Shown here: positions 1 to 9,501 of the stretch, in pieces
Layout: the number at the start of each line of letters is the position of its first letter
Position numbering within the stretch: the first letter of the stretch is position 1
Assembly (NCBI GenBank): GCA_025210735.1
Contig: JAOARD010000061.1
Coordinates: forward strand, 1-64,000
Direction of reading: 5' to 3'
Length of the DNA stretch: 64,000 nucleotides
Source of the DNA: Bacteroidales bacterium
Lineage (GTDB): Bacteria; Bacteroidota; Bacteroidia; Bacteroidales; UBA6680
The notes under the pieces: model-generated
What the model saw: the letters and a program-made list of their open reading frames with translations, nothing else
What the model was told of the DNA's origin: nothing
Databases searched by the model: none
Program-made: the position numbers and the translations under genes

Positions 1-3
1 AAA

Positions 4-41
4 ACAAAAAAAGCTGCTCATTAAATCTGAACAGCTTTTTG
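4..41 (-). terminator. Terminator of tRNA-Leu copy 1
   Basis: On the minus strand, directly after the tRNA, a 9-bp stem (8-16 with 32-40) with a 15-base loop is followed by a T run. This is the usual form of an intrinsic terminator. Confidence 0.8.
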
Positions 42-123
42 TGCGGATGAAGGGACTCGAACCCCCACGCCTCACGGCACTAGATCCTAAGTCTAGCGCG
101 GCTACCAATTACGCCACATCCGC
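42..123 (-). tRNA. tRNA-Leu (anticodon UAG), copy 1
   Basis: The minus strand folds as a class II tRNA of 82 bases. It has a 7-bp acceptor stem (GCGGATG with CATCCGC), an anticodon stem CTAGA/TCTAG with loop CTTAGGA giving anticodon TAG, a long variable arm typical of leucine tRNAs, a GGTTCGAGTCC T-arm, and discriminator base A. CCA is not encoded. It reads CUN leucine codons, mainly CUA. It is identical to the copy at 414-495. Confidence 0.95.
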
Positions 124-134
124 AATTGCGTGTG

Positions 135-166
135 CAAATGTGTAGGTTTTTATTTTATTTACCAAA
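135..166 (-). promoter_or_regulatory. Bacteroidota-type promoter of tRNA-Leu copy 1
   Basis: The minus strand carries TTTG (163-166), a 20-base spacer and CACATTTG (135-142), which is one base from the TAnnTTTG consensus. It lies just before the mature 5' end of the tRNA. The same arrangement is kept at copy 2. Confidence 0.65.
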
Positions 167-375
167 CAATTTTGTGCTTTATTTTAAATAAAAATCATCC
201 TGTATGCCCCGCGGTTATTGATATTGCTCTGTTTTAGGATGTTTGCAGTGTGAAAGTGTAATAAAAAGTTTGTAACGAATTCTGCTTCAAAAATCGTGTA
301 TGCATTATTTCGGGTGTTTTTATAAATCAGAGTGAATTGAGAACAGTACCTAATAATTGTAAAAAAATAGATAAA

Positions 376-413
376 ACAAAAAAAGCTGCTCATTAAATCT
401 GAACAGCTTTTTG
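376..413 (-). terminator. Terminator of tRNA-Leu copy 2
   Basis: Same hairpin as copy 1 (stem 380-388 with 404-412) followed on the minus strand by a T run. Confidence 0.8.
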
Positions 414-495
414 TGCGGATGAAGGGACTCGAACCCCCACGCCTCACGGCACTAGATCCTAAGTCTAGCGCGGCTACCAATTACGCCACATCCGC
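414..495 (-). tRNA. tRNA-Leu (anticodon UAG), copy 2
   Basis: Identical in sequence to the tRNA at 42-123: class II fold, long variable arm, anticodon TAG, no encoded CCA. It has its own promoter at 507-537 and its own terminator, so it can be transcribed independently of copy 1. Confidence 0.95.
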
Positions 496-506
496 AATTG
501 CGAGTG

Positions 507-537
507 CAAATGTGTGGGTTTTTATTTTAATAAACAA
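507..537 (-). promoter_or_regulatory. Bacteroidota-type promoter of tRNA-Leu copy 2
   Basis: On the minus strand TTG (535-537), a 20-base spacer and CACATTTG (507-514). Spacer length and -7 element match copy 1 although the flanking sequence has changed, which suggests both are functional. Confidence 0.65.
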
Positions 538-619
538 CAATTGCACCTGCTTTTTTCTGTCTTTTTATATGCTCAAATTTTATACTGTTGAGATACAGAA
601 TTATATGTTTAATATTTTT

Positions 620-1789
620 TTACTCTTTAATAGCTTTTATTATTCGGTTAACCGCATCTTCAATTACAGTGCGGGGCGAGCCTATATTCATTCGCATAAA
701 TCCGGTGCCGTTTTCACCAAAACTTATACCTTGACTTAATCCTACTTTTGCTTTTTCTACCATCAACTTATTCAGATCATCATCAGATATGTTTAATGAC
801 GAGAAATCTAACCACATCAGATATGTACCTTCAAGATCGTATACCTTTACCTCTGGCAGATGTTCAGCAAACATATTTGATACCATCTCAGCACTTTTAT
901 TCAGATAGTCCAGAATCTGATTCAACCACTCATTACCGTGTCTGTAGGCAGCTTCAAACGCCACTGTACCAAAAACGTTACCAGTATCAAAATGTAACCT
1001 GTTTTTTAGTGTTGTAAACTGCTCTCTTATTGTCTCTGAAGGAATAGAGCATATTGATGTAGATAATCCCGCTATATTAAATGTTTTGCTTGGTGCAATA
1101 AAGGTAATAGAGTTGTCTCTGGCGTAATCGCTAACCTCAGCAATAGGTGTATACTTGTTTTTGCCATATGTAATATCGCAGTGTATCTCATCGGCAATAA
1201 TCATAATATTGTGCTCTTCGCATGCATCTACAAGCGCTTTTAGTTCATCTTTTGTCCACACCCTGCCTACAGGATTATGTGGGTTAGAGATGATTATCAT
1301 CTTTGTTTTGTCAGTAATCTTCGATTTCAGATCGTTGATATCCATTTTGTAGTTGCCCGATTTATTACAAAGGTTATTTATAACAAGCTCTCTGTTGTTG
1401 GCCTTTACCAGATCATAAAACGGGTAATAGACCGGCGATTGTATAATTATCTGATCGTCCGGATTTGTAAGAGCCATTATAGCAACCGATATTCCTGTAA
1501 CAACACCTGGTGTAACATTCAGCCACGATGTTTTCATAGAGTAGTTGTGCCTGTTCTGCATCCAGTCTATAACCGATTTGTAGAAATCATCGCTAAAGAA
1601 TGTGTACCCATACACCGGATGTTTTGCTCTCTCTGCAACAGCATTTTTAATGAAATCAGGAGCCTCAAAGTCCATATCAGCAACCCATAGAGGAGTAACA
1701 TCACCTGCATTAAAAACTGTTTTAAGGGCATCGTGTTTAAAACAGTTTGTATCTTTTCTGTCTGGTTGTATATCAAAATTGTATTGCAT
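620..1789 (-). CDS. PatB/MalY-type PLP-dependent C-S lyase / aminotransferase
   Basis: A fold-type I PLP enzyme of about 389 residues, the usual size for the PatB/MalY family. These enzymes cleave cystathionine or cysteine C-S bonds in the cytoplasm. Visible family marks are PLWVADMDF near the N-terminus, the NPHNPVGR segment, the ADEIHCD segment with the cofactor-binding Asp, and SKTFNIAGL with the probable Schiff-base Lys. The reading frame extends to a TTG at 1813, but that TTG lies inside a -7 promoter element (1811-1818), so I take the ATG at 1789. It has no operon partner. Which C-S substrate it prefers cannot be told from sequence. Confidence 0.88.
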   Translation of the reverse strand: MQYNFDIQPDRKDTNCFKHDALKTVFNAGDVTPLWVADMDFEAPDFIKNAVAERAKHPVYGYTFFSDDFYKSVIDWMQNRHNYSMKTSWLNVTPGVVTGISVAIMALTNPDDQIIIQSPVYYPFYDLVKANNRELVINNLCNKSGNYKMDINDLKSKITDKTKMIIISNPHNPVGRVWTKDELKALVDACEEHNIMIIADEIHCDITYGKNKYTPIAEVSDYARDNSITFIAPSKTFNIAGLSTSICSIPSETIREQFTTLKNRLHFDTGNVFGTVAFEAAYRHGNEWLNQILDYLNKSAEMVSNMFAEHLPEVKVYDLEGTYLMWLDFSSLNISDDDLNKLMVEKAKVGLSQGISFGENGTGFMRMNIGSPRTVIEDAVNRIIKAIKE

Positions 1790-1810
1790 AACTATATCGT
1801 TGTTTGTATT

Positions 1811-1842
1811 CAAATATATTAAACATTGTATAGTCTCTGCAA
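1811..1842 (-). promoter_or_regulatory. Promoter of the PatB-like gene
   Basis: Minus strand TTG (1840-1842), 21-base spacer, TATATTTG (1811-1818), a perfect TAnnTTTG. It predicts a leader of only about 15 bases before the ATG at 1789 and excludes the upstream TTG as a start. Confidence 0.7.
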
Positions 1843-1999
1843 TAAAACCAGAAATAGGTAAGTACTGAGATTTATAGAATAGTTACCACTATTGAGGTAA
1901 GGTTCTTAATTTCAGAGATATTAGAAATGATAGATAGTGAATATGTTATATACCATCTGCAAAAGCATAGGTGGTGCAGGAGTGAGGTAGTAGTTTATT

Positions 2000-2761
2000 C
2001 TATTTACCTACCCATATTTTAAAGGCACTTGTCTTTAATCTGCTTATAGTTATTGTATCATCAAACGGTGGAATAAGCTTAACAATAAGTTTACCACCAA
2101 AGTAGTTCTCAAACCTGTCAATAGAGTCTATATTTAATATTGTATGTCTGTTTGCACGATAGAACGTTACAGGATCAAGTTCATGTTCAAGTTTATCGAG
2201 ACTATGATCTATAATATGCTCTTTATTGTCGTAAGTAACAGCAAAAGTAATCTTGTTTTTACTGTTGAACATGGCTATGTCTGTGGTATTAAGTTTAAAG
2301 AACGAATCTTTACCTGATACCATAAATCTGTTTTTATACTGTTTGTTGTCAGATTTAATCATGCCGATAACCTTGTCGTAATCTACCCTGCTTCGGCATA
2401 TTGCATTGTTAACCCTTTCGAATTTATGTATAGCCTCTTCAAGATCTTTATCTTTTATAGGCTTTAGCAAATAGTCAATGCTGTTTACCTTAAAAGCCTT
2501 TATAGCATAGTTATCGTAGGCAGTGGTGAATATAACCATGCTCTCAATCTTTACCTGATCAAATATAGAGAAACAGTCGCCATCTATAAGCTGTATATCC
2601 ATAAAGATAAGATCCGGGTGTTCATTACAGTTAAACCATGTTACACTATCCTCAACACTATCAAGTGCATCAATAATATCCCATTCTGGTCTCAACAACT
2701 TAATCAAACCCTCAAGCATAACTACATTATGCTGTTCATCTTCAATAATCAGTATTCTCAT
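2000..2761 (-). CDS. LytTR-family response regulator
   Basis: A 253-residue DNA-binding response regulator. Residues 1 to about 120 form a receiver domain with acidic residues E7/D8, the probable phosphoacceptor Asp55 (FMDIQ) and the conserved Lys in YLLKPIKD. The last 100 or so residues are a LytTR DNA-binding domain (FYRANRHTILN, ISRLKTSAFK). Its start overlaps the stop of the histidine kinase gene by 4 bases (ATGA type), so the two form a two-component pair. It is the last gene of the efflux operon. LytTR proteins bind 9-bp direct repeats; a fitting pair lies upstream of the operon at 9539-9568. Confidence 0.95.
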   Translation of the reverse strand: MRILIIEDEQHNVVMLEGLIKLLRPEWDIIDALDSVEDSVTWFNCNEHPDLIFMDIQLIDGDCFSIFDQVKIESMVIFTTAYDNYAIKAFKVNSIDYLLKPIKDKDLEEAIHKFERVNNAICRSRVDYDKVIGMIKSDNKQYKNRFMVSGKDSFFKLNTTDIAMFNSKNKITFAVTYDNKEHIIDHSLDKLEHELDPVTFYRANRHTILNIDSIDRFENYFGGKLIVKLIPPFDDTITISRLKTSAFKIWVGK

Positions 2762-3804
2762 AGCAGTGGTAATTCGACAATAAAGTTACTATTTTGAGTA
2801 ATAATAACCTCTTTTTGGGTTAAAAGTTTATAACGCATCATAAGATTTTTTAACCCTTTCTCTGTAGAGTATGTAGATTCTTTTGGATTATAGTTATTTG
2901 TTACAATTATATTATCTGATTTTGTGTAGATATCTATCTTAAGAGGCAGACTTTTTGAAGCAATATTGTGTTTTATTGCGTTCTCAACCAGAAGTTGTAA
3001 TGAAAGAGGTGGTAATTGTTTGTTCAGACAACTATTTTCAATACTCATTTTTACATCTAATCTATCGCCTAAACGTTCCTTGTGTAGCCCAATGTACGAT
3101 TCAATAAACTCAAGTTCATCAATGAGTTGTACCGTTGTTTTTTCTCTGCTTTGCAGAACATATCTGTAAACATCTGTAAAGTTCTGAGTAAAGTTTTCGG
3201 CAGCTTTCTGATTGTACATAATCATAGATTTAAGAACACTAAGATTGTTGAACAGAAAGTGAGGGTTTAACTGATCCTGAAGAGAGTTGTAATCGCTCTT
3301 AAGCTTTGCCCGTTTCAGGCTGTTTATCTCTCTCTCAGAGTCTAACCATTTTCTTGTTATTCTGATAGTGATACCAAATACAATTATCATAATAATAAAC
3401 AGCAGACTAAAAGCCAGCATCAGTTTAGATACCGGATTATTTATAAAATCGATAGTTCCGCTGTATACATTTCTGAAGTAGATAAATAGTATTGATATAA
3501 GAATGATATTCATCAGAATATGAACCATTACTCTGGTCTTTAACTTTACTGGTATAGGAAAGTACTTTTCTGATATATTATCTAATAAAACATTACATTC
3601 AGAGCATACAATATATGCCAGAATTATTCGTATATACTCAATTAGTTCAACATTATTAAGATTGAACTCAGGATCTTGCGCAAAGCTTAAAGAGAATAGC
3701 AGGAAAAGAAGTCCCAGTATACCAACAGATATTATTCGTATTGTAATTGATCTGAAACTGTACGACGTAAGTGTTGTTGCGTTATTAAGCTCTTTACTGT
3801 TCAT
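2758..3804 (-). CDS. LytS/YehU-type sensor histidine kinase
   Basis: A 348-residue membrane histidine kinase. Four hydrophobic segments fill roughly residues 20-150. A His_kinase domain follows with the motif NPHFLFN, whose His182 is the probable phosphorylation site, then an HATPase module with the N-box LLVENAIKHN (Asn275). There is no large periplasmic sensor, so the signal is probably sensed in or near the membrane. It lies 18 bases after the TolC gene and overlaps the LytTR regulator gene. The placement implies that it senses stress or a substrate tied to the efflux pump, which is inference. Confidence 0.93.
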   Translation of the reverse strand: MNSKELNNATTLTSYSFRSITIRIISVGILGLLFLLFSLSFAQDPEFNLNNVELIEYIRIILAYIVCSECNVLLDNISEKYFPIPVKLKTRVMVHILMNIILISILFIYFRNVYSGTIDFINNPVSKLMLAFSLLFIIMIIVFGITIRITRKWLDSEREINSLKRAKLKSDYNSLQDQLNPHFLFNNLSVLKSMIMYNQKAAENFTQNFTDVYRYVLQSREKTTVQLIDELEFIESYIGLHKERLGDRLDVKMSIENSCLNKQLPPLSLQLLVENAIKHNIASKSLPLKIDIYTKSDNIIVTNNYNPKESTYSTEKGLKNLMMRYKLLTQKEVIITQNSNFIVELPLL

Positions 3805-3822
3805 CTTATCCTGCTTTATAGT

Positions 3823-5244
3823 CTATTTTATTGCCAGTTTTGCTGTTGCTTTAAGATATGCCGACTCCTTTAGTTTGAAATCAACCTTTGCGTCAATAAG
3901 CTCGCTGTGTGCTTTCTGCCACTCTGTTTGTGCCATTAGGTGATCGGTAATTACCTCCATACCTGTTTCGTAATTATCGGTACTTACTCTCAGGTTCTCT
4001 TCTGCCTGTTTAAGTGCACTCTGAGCAATCTCAATGCGTGTATACGAATCTTTAAGGTTTAGTTTTGCCTGTTCAACCTCAAGTTTCATTAGTTTTACAT
4101 TTTTCTCAAACTCATACGTAGATATATCGTGGCTGATTTTTGCAGATGTAATCTTGCGTTTACCCTCTCTCCAATGAAACAGAGGTATCTTTACACTAAC
4201 CATAACATTCATATTGTTTGAGGTGTAGTCTTTACCACTAACCTTAATACCACCAATGTGATTGTATGATGCCGCAATACCTGCAGTAGGCAGATAGTCG
4301 CCACGTGTAAGATTTACATTCTGTCTCTTTATATCTATATTGCCTGATAACATTTTGTACTCTGGTCGGTCTGTAATATTCTCATTACCTGTATTACTAA
4401 TAATTGTTTTATCGGTATCAATTATTGTGTCGGTAGCAACAATATCAGTACTGTAGTCAAGGCCTGTTACTCTGCATAACGACATTCTTGTTAACTCATG
4501 TCCGCTCTCTGCCTTTTGCAGATCAAGAAGAGAGTTGTTGTATTTTACTCTTACCTTAAGCAACTCGTTACGATTAACCATGCCGGCATTGTAACTATTC
4601 TCAACTCTTTTTACCAGAGCATCTAACAACATCGAAGCCTTTTTTGCCAGTTTTACCTTTTCGTTTACCGAGACATACAGCCAGTATGCATTATCAGCTT
4701 CGTATATAGTATTCATCTGTTGTAGCTCATCGTTATATTTAGCCATCTGAACACCTATTGATGCCATTTTATTACCAGCAATAATTTTACCTCCGGCAAA
4801 TATTGGCTGCTCAATCTTAAGTCCTGCCATATATGCACCTTTAAGACTGACCTCAAGAGGCAGCATTGCATACATATTGAACAGTGGGTTACCATCCGGG
4901 CCAATTACAGGTTTTCCTGTTGCCGGATTAATAGTTACATTCGGAACAAGTTTACCCGTTGTAGGATCAACCACATATGTTGGCAGATACATCTCTGTTT
5001 TTATATCGTCTTTAACATATATCCCGGTTGCCGAACCACTAAGTTTTGGCAGATACATTGTTTTCATAGCTGCTTTTTCAGCAACTGTTTTATCAATCTG
5101 TTTCTTTGATATCTTTATATCCTCACTTGTGGTAACTGCCATCTCGCGGCATCGCTTAAGCGTGATAATCTCTTGCGCATTGGCACTAATTACAACCAGT
5201 AGCAGAGCAGATATTATATATAATTTCTTCATGTTGTTTATCAT
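3823..5244 (-). CDS. TolC-family outer-membrane efflux channel
   Basis: Outer-membrane channel of a tripartite efflux system. It has an N-terminal signal peptide (KKLYIISALLLVVISANAQ) and long helical, Ala/Lys/Glu-rich stretches with the internal duplication of the TolC family. The extra segment at about residues 75-120, rich in Gly, Pro and Asn, is longer than usual and probably belongs to the surface beta-barrel loops. The frame opens at a TTG at 5253; ATG codons at 5244 and 5232 fit the signal peptide better, and 5232 is also possible. It follows the RND pump gene directly. Confidence 0.9.
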   Translation of the reverse strand: MINNMKKLYIISALLLVVISANAQEIITLKRCREMAVTTSEDIKISKKQIDKTVAEKAAMKTMYLPKLSGSATGIYVKDDIKTEMYLPTYVVDPTTGKLVPNVTINPATGKPVIGPDGNPLFNMYAMLPLEVSLKGAYMAGLKIEQPIFAGGKIIAGNKMASIGVQMAKYNDELQQMNTIYEADNAYWLYVSVNEKVKLAKKASMLLDALVKRVENSYNAGMVNRNELLKVRVKYNNSLLDLQKAESGHELTRMSLCRVTGLDYSTDIVATDTIIDTDKTIISNTGNENITDRPEYKMLSGNIDIKRQNVNLTRGDYLPTAGIAASYNHIGGIKVSGKDYTSNNMNVMVSVKIPLFHWREGKRKITSAKISHDISTYEFEKNVKLMKLEVEQAKLNLKDSYTRIEIAQSALKQAEENLRVSTDNYETGMEVITDHLMAQTEWQKAHSELIDAKVDFKLKESAYLKATAKLAIK

Positions 5245-5256
5245 TTTAACCAAATA

Positions 5257-8200
5257 TTACTTTGCATGTTCAACCGATTCGTTTTGTGATATCCCGAAGA
5301 ACAGTGCATAAAGTATTGGCACAAAAACAAGTGTAATAAGTGTACCAACAAGCAATCCGCTTATTATAGCTACTGCCATACTATTATACATAGGATCGGT
5401 AAACAGGGGCAACATACCTAATATGGTTGTGAATGATGCCATAATTACCGGACGTACCCTTGATATTGTTGCATTAATAACGGCATCGTATCGTTTAGCT
5501 CCCTCTTTAATCTGTTTTCCTATCTCATCAATTAATACAATTGAGTTCTTAATAAGCATTCCCATAAGACCAAGCGAACCTATAATTGCAATAAATGTAA
5601 ATGGCATACCTGTTACAATTAGTCCTGGTACAATACCAATAATTGCCATAGGAATACATAGTATGATTATAATAGGTTTCTTATAGTCGTTAAACAGAAG
5701 TATAAGAGTAATAATTATTAACATTATAGCAATTGGCAGATATCTGAATATGTTATAAAGAGCTGTACTCTGAAGCTCATATTCGCCCATCCACTTCATA
5801 CTATAGCCATCTGGTAACTCAATCTTATCTATATCATCCATAATTGAGCCACGTACAAGTGCCGGGCTATATCCGTCTATAGGATCACACTCAGCCTGTA
5901 TTGTTCTTTTTCCGTTTGATCGGCGAACAATACTCTCTTCCCATTCAATATCAACACCTTTTGTGACAGAACTAAGCGGAACAGGATTGATAATCTCTTT
6001 AGCTGCATCCTCAATTGTTTTTGATCCGTTCACAATACCCTCTATTGTAGATCTGTCTACAGCAAATATGTTTGGTATCATATTCCATACAGGCATCTCA
6101 TTCAAATCCTCAATCTTTGAACCATCGCTGTTTACGGTTTTTAGATTTATTGCATATTTTGTTTCACCTTCGTGCAGATATCCTATAGGAAGACCATCTG
6201 TAGCAGCAAGTATTGCGTTACTAACATCAAAACGTGTTGCTCCAACTCTGCGGGCTGCTGACTGATCGTATTTAGCATACAGAGCTTTACCTGTTGGTTG
6301 CCAGTTATCCTGTATTGTGTATTTGTCGGTATACTGATTAGCAGCCATAACCTCTCTGGCTTGTCTGCTCAAATCTCTGAGAACAGCAGGATCGGGGCCG
6401 GAAAACTCAACCTCAACAGTATGCGACGATTTTATAGACAGATTATACTTTCTGATGCGTGTATATGCATCAGGGTAATTATTGTGCAGATACTCACCCA
6501 GAACAGGCTTCATCTTTATCATTGTCTCATAATCGGCAAAGTTTACAATCAGCTCTCCATAACTGTCAGACATCTCACCAATGGCTCTTACAAGCGAGTA
6601 TCGTGTTGGTGTCATTCCCTGACTTGATACAACCATCTCTACCTCTTTGTAACTCAAAAAGTGATCTGTAATCTTCTTAAGATCGCTGTTTACTCTGTCA
6701 GGACTTGTGCCTTCAGGAAGTTTATACTCAATATATACCTGATTGTAATCGAAATCAGGAAAGAATGTCTGTTTCACAAATTTAAAGCTGTAACCCGATA
6801 CAGCAAGTAGTATAACAGATACAGCAACAGTTGCTGTTTTGTGTTGCATAAAGAAGTGCAGAACACGCTTTATTATCTGATACTCTTTACGTGTATGAGG
6901 ATCTTCGCTTTTCTTCTTCTTTTTAAGGTAACGGGCAGAAAACAGAGGAACCTGAGTTAATGCAAGTAACCAGCTTAACAATAGTGATATACATAATACA
7001 ATAAACAGATCTCTTGTGTATGTTCCGGCAGTATCTTTTGACAGAAATACAGGAAGAAAAGCAGCAACCGCAATAATTGTAGCACCTAACAGAGGCATTG
7101 ATGTTCGCTTAGCTGTTCTGGTGAAGGTTGATTTTGTTCGTCTGCCTTTCTGCAAGTCAACAATAATACCATCAATTACAACAATTGCGTTATCTACCAG
7201 CATACCCATTGCAACAATAAATGCTCCTAATGATATTCTCTGAAGGGTACCTCCTGTAGATAAAAGGATAGGGAAGGTTGCAAGTATCGTAAGAACAAGT
7301 CCTGCACCAATTATAAGTCCGCTGCGCAGACCCATTGTAATCATTAGTACCAGAGCAACAATAACAACCGATGCTATAAGGTTAATCATGAAACCACTAA
7401 TTGATTTTGATACCTTCTCTGGTTGAAAGAATACCTTATCAAATTCTAATCCTATAGGAATATCTCTCTTTAACTCTTCAAGCTTTTTTTCTACCTTACG
7501 TCCTAATGCAACAATATTCTCTCCGGACTCCATTGATATAGATATACCAAGAGCCTTTTTGTTATTAAGGAACATTGTATTTCTTAAAGGCGTTTTATAC
7601 GATTGTTCTACTGTAGCTATATCCGACAGATGAAACTGATCGCCATTAGCACCGTGTATTATAAGATTTCTGAGATCGTCAATGGTTGTAAGTTTGTCGC
7701 TTACATTTACCTTTATTTTGTTATCCCCTGTTTGCAGTGCACCTGAGTATACTGTTTTATTTTGACCCTGAATTGCAGATATAACCTGCATTGGGAACAG
7801 TCCCATCTCAGACATCTTCTCGGTACTCAGAGTAATATCAACAGTCGGCGATTGTTCACCATATATCTGAACCTTACTAACACCATCTATCTCAAGCATC
7901 TCTCTCTTAACATAGTCGGCATAATCGTTCATCTCATTGTATGAAAAACCATCACCTGTCATGGCATAGAACATACCATAAACATCTCCAAAGTCGTCAA
8001 TTACTGATGGTTCCTGACATCCCTCAGGTAGTTGAGGGATTGCGTAGCTTATTTTTCGTCGCAGAAACTCCCAGCGTTGTTCAATCTCCTCCTGCGGAAC
8101 TGTCATCTCAAGTTCTACATCAATTATTGATACATTGGCTGCTGACTGCGATTTTATAATGTTTATATCGGCAAGAGCACTAATCTCGTTCTCAAGGATA

Positions 8201-8394
8201 TCGGTTACCTGCATCTCAACCTCATGTGCCGATGCTCCCGGAAATATGGTAACCACTTTACTTTGCATTATTACTATCTCCGGATCTTCTAACTTACTTA
8301 TTGTATTAAAAGCAAGAATACCACCAACAGTAATACAGAAGAGCAGAAAGTTAAACAGAGCTCTTCGTTTAAACGATAGTTCTGAGATATGCAT
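5257..8394 (-). CDS. RND efflux transporter permease (AcrB/MdtB class)
   Basis: An inner-membrane proton-driven pump of 1045 residues, the standard RND length. It has the two-fold organisation of the family: one N-terminal transmembrane helix, a large periplasmic porter domain, five helices, then a second such half. The segment GMLVDNAIVVIDGI in helix 4 carries the proton-relay Asp, and GLMGMLIKNSIVLIDEI is its counterpart in the second half. The start ATG overlaps the stop of the adaptor gene by one base (TAATG), implying coupled translation. Substrate class is not decidable; the sequence looks like the drug/dye (HAE-1 or HAE-2) type rather than the metal type. Confidence 0.95.
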   Translation of the reverse strand: MHISELSFKRRALFNFLLFCITVGGILAFNTISKLEDPEIVIMQSKVVTIFPGASAHEVEMQVTDILENEISALADINIIKSQSAANVSIIDVELEMTVPQEEIEQRWEFLRRKISYAIPQLPEGCQEPSVIDDFGDVYGMFYAMTGDGFSYNEMNDYADYVKREMLEIDGVSKVQIYGEQSPTVDITLSTEKMSEMGLFPMQVISAIQGQNKTVYSGALQTGDNKIKVNVSDKLTTIDDLRNLIIHGANGDQFHLSDIATVEQSYKTPLRNTMFLNNKKALGISISMESGENIVALGRKVEKKLEELKRDIPIGLEFDKVFFQPEKVSKSISGFMINLIASVVIVALVLMITMGLRSGLIIGAGLVLTILATFPILLSTGGTLQRISLGAFIVAMGMLVDNAIVVIDGIIVDLQKGRRTKSTFTRTAKRTSMPLLGATIIAVAAFLPVFLSKDTAGTYTRDLFIVLCISLLLSWLLALTQVPLFSARYLKKKKKSEDPHTRKEYQIIKRVLHFFMQHKTATVAVSVILLAVSGYSFKFVKQTFFPDFDYNQVYIEYKLPEGTSPDRVNSDLKKITDHFLSYKEVEMVVSSQGMTPTRYSLVRAIGEMSDSYGELIVNFADYETMIKMKPVLGEYLHNNYPDAYTRIRKYNLSIKSSHTVEVEFSGPDPAVLRDLSRQAREVMAANQYTDKYTIQDNWQPTGKALYAKYDQSAARRVGATRFDVSNAILAATDGLPIGYLHEGETKYAINLKTVNSDGSKIEDLNEMPVWNMIPNIFAVDRSTIEGIVNGSKTIEDAAKEIINPVPLSSVTKGVDIEWEESIVRRSNGKRTIQAECDPIDGYSPALVRGSIMDDIDKIELPDGYSMKWMGEYELQSTALYNIFRYLPIAIMLIIITLILLFNDYKKPIIIILCIPMAIIGIVPGLIVTGMPFTFIAIIGSLGLMGMLIKNSIVLIDEIGKQIKEGAKRYDAVINATISRVRPVIMASFTTILGMLPLFTDPMYNSMAVAIISGLLVGTLITLVFVPILYALFFGISQNESVEHAK

Positions 8395-9464
8395 TACAAC
8401 AGCCCTCCAACATTTGTATCGGATGCATTATCTAGTATATCAACCCTCTGATTCTCTTTAAGGATATTTACTCCTGCTACTACAATTATCTCGTTGCCAT
8501 TAAGTCCCGACTCTATAGTAGCAAATCCTTTACCTGAAAGGCCATCAATTTTAACCTCTTTAGAGATCACTGTTTTGCTATCGCTATTGTAGATCCAAAC
8601 ATACGATTTTCCGTCTTTGTTGAATATTGCATTTACAGGAACAATAACATCATTCTCTGATTTATTCTGGTAATTGATTGTAACCTTTACATCCATACCA
8701 GGAGCAAGTCTTTTGTCTTTTCTCGGATCAAGTCTGAAATACAGTCGGTACAGTTGATTACTGTTTGCCTTTTTATTGTATGATACCATACTAAGAGGGA
8801 ACTCCTTGTTGTCAATCATAGATTGCTGACATGCAAATGATACAAACTTATCCTTCTGAATAAATAACGATGCAGGAATATCAACCTCAACACTATAATG
8901 CTCTACATTAATTATTGTAGCAAGAGTAAACCCGGTATTTATCATCTCGCCATTGTCGTAATTAATATTCTGAATATAACCAGAGAAAGGAGCATATAAC
9001 TTAGTGTCGTTCAATTGATCGTTTGCATGTTTAAGTTTAGAGCTCAACATCTTTTCACCGGCAACAGCTTTGTCATAGTCGTTTTCGGCAATACTCTTTC
9101 TGTTGTATAACTCATTAACACGCGATGCTTCAGCCTTTACCTGTTCATACTGAGCTTTGGCTACAGCAGCCTGAATCTCATAATCACGCGGGTCAATCAT
9201 TGCAATAAGATCGCCCTCTCTTACATAATCGCCCTCTTTTACAAGAATCTTCTCTATTTTTCCGGCAACTCTGAATGCCAGATTAACCTCTTTAGCCTCC
9301 TTAATAATACCTGAAAACTCTTTTGTTAGTTCGGGAGATGTTCTGGTAACCTTTGCTACCTTAACTTTTCTGATAAGTTCTTTACTCTCTTTGTTGCTAT
9401 TACCGCAGCCAGACACCAAAAGTGAGGCAGCAAGCAATACGCCAACTAATACTCTATTATACAT
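8394..9464 (-). CDS. RND periplasmic adaptor lipoprotein (membrane fusion protein)
   Basis: A membrane fusion protein of 356 residues that links the RND pump to the TolC-type channel. The N-terminus is a lipoprotein signal with lipobox LVSGC (Cys20). It continues with the biotinyl-lipoyl-like half (GKIEKILVKEGDYVREGD), a helical hairpin, the second lipoyl half (DTKLYAPFSGYIQ), and beta-barrel and membrane-proximal domains. The frame begins with a GTG at 9467; I prefer the adjacent ATG at 9464. It is the first gene of the five-gene efflux/regulator operon. Confidence 0.94.
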   Translation of the reverse strand: MYNRVLVGVLLAASLLVSGCGNSNKESKELIRKVKVAKVTRTSPELTKEFSGIIKEAKEVNLAFRVAGKIEKILVKEGDYVREGDLIAMIDPRDYEIQAAVAKAQYEQVKAEASRVNELYNRKSIAENDYDKAVAGEKMLSSKLKHANDQLNDTKLYAPFSGYIQNINYDNGEMINTGFTLATIINVEHYSVEVDIPASLFIQKDKFVSFACQQSMIDNKEFPLSMVSYNKKANSNQLYRLYFRLDPRKDKRLAPGMDVKVTINYQNKSENDVIVPVNAIFNKDGKSYVWIYNSDSKTVISKEVKIDGLSGKGFATIESGLNGNEIIVVAGVNILKENQRVDILDNASDTNVGGLL

Positions 9465-9501
9465 CACACTACTTTTTGTTGTTATCTTGTCTTATTACAA
9501 A

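Larger units (their letters stand above)
1..160. repeat. tRNA-Leu cassette, direct repeat copy 1
   Basis: This block recurs at 373-532, offset by 372 bases. The repeated part holds a terminator, a complete tRNA-Leu and the core of its promoter. The tRNA parts are identical; the flanks differ at a few bases and then diverge. The window starts at base 1 of this copy, so more copies may lie to the left. Confidence 0.9.
373..532. repeat. tRNA-Leu cassette, direct repeat copy 2
   Basis: Second copy of the block at 1-160. About 210 bases of unrelated non-coding sequence (about 161-372) separate the copies. I see no gene in that spacer. Confidence 0.9.

Noticed and set aside
1..540. Paired tRNA-Leu copies as attachment sites of an integrated element.
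   Set aside because: Only 210-290 bases lie between them, with no integrase or cargo.
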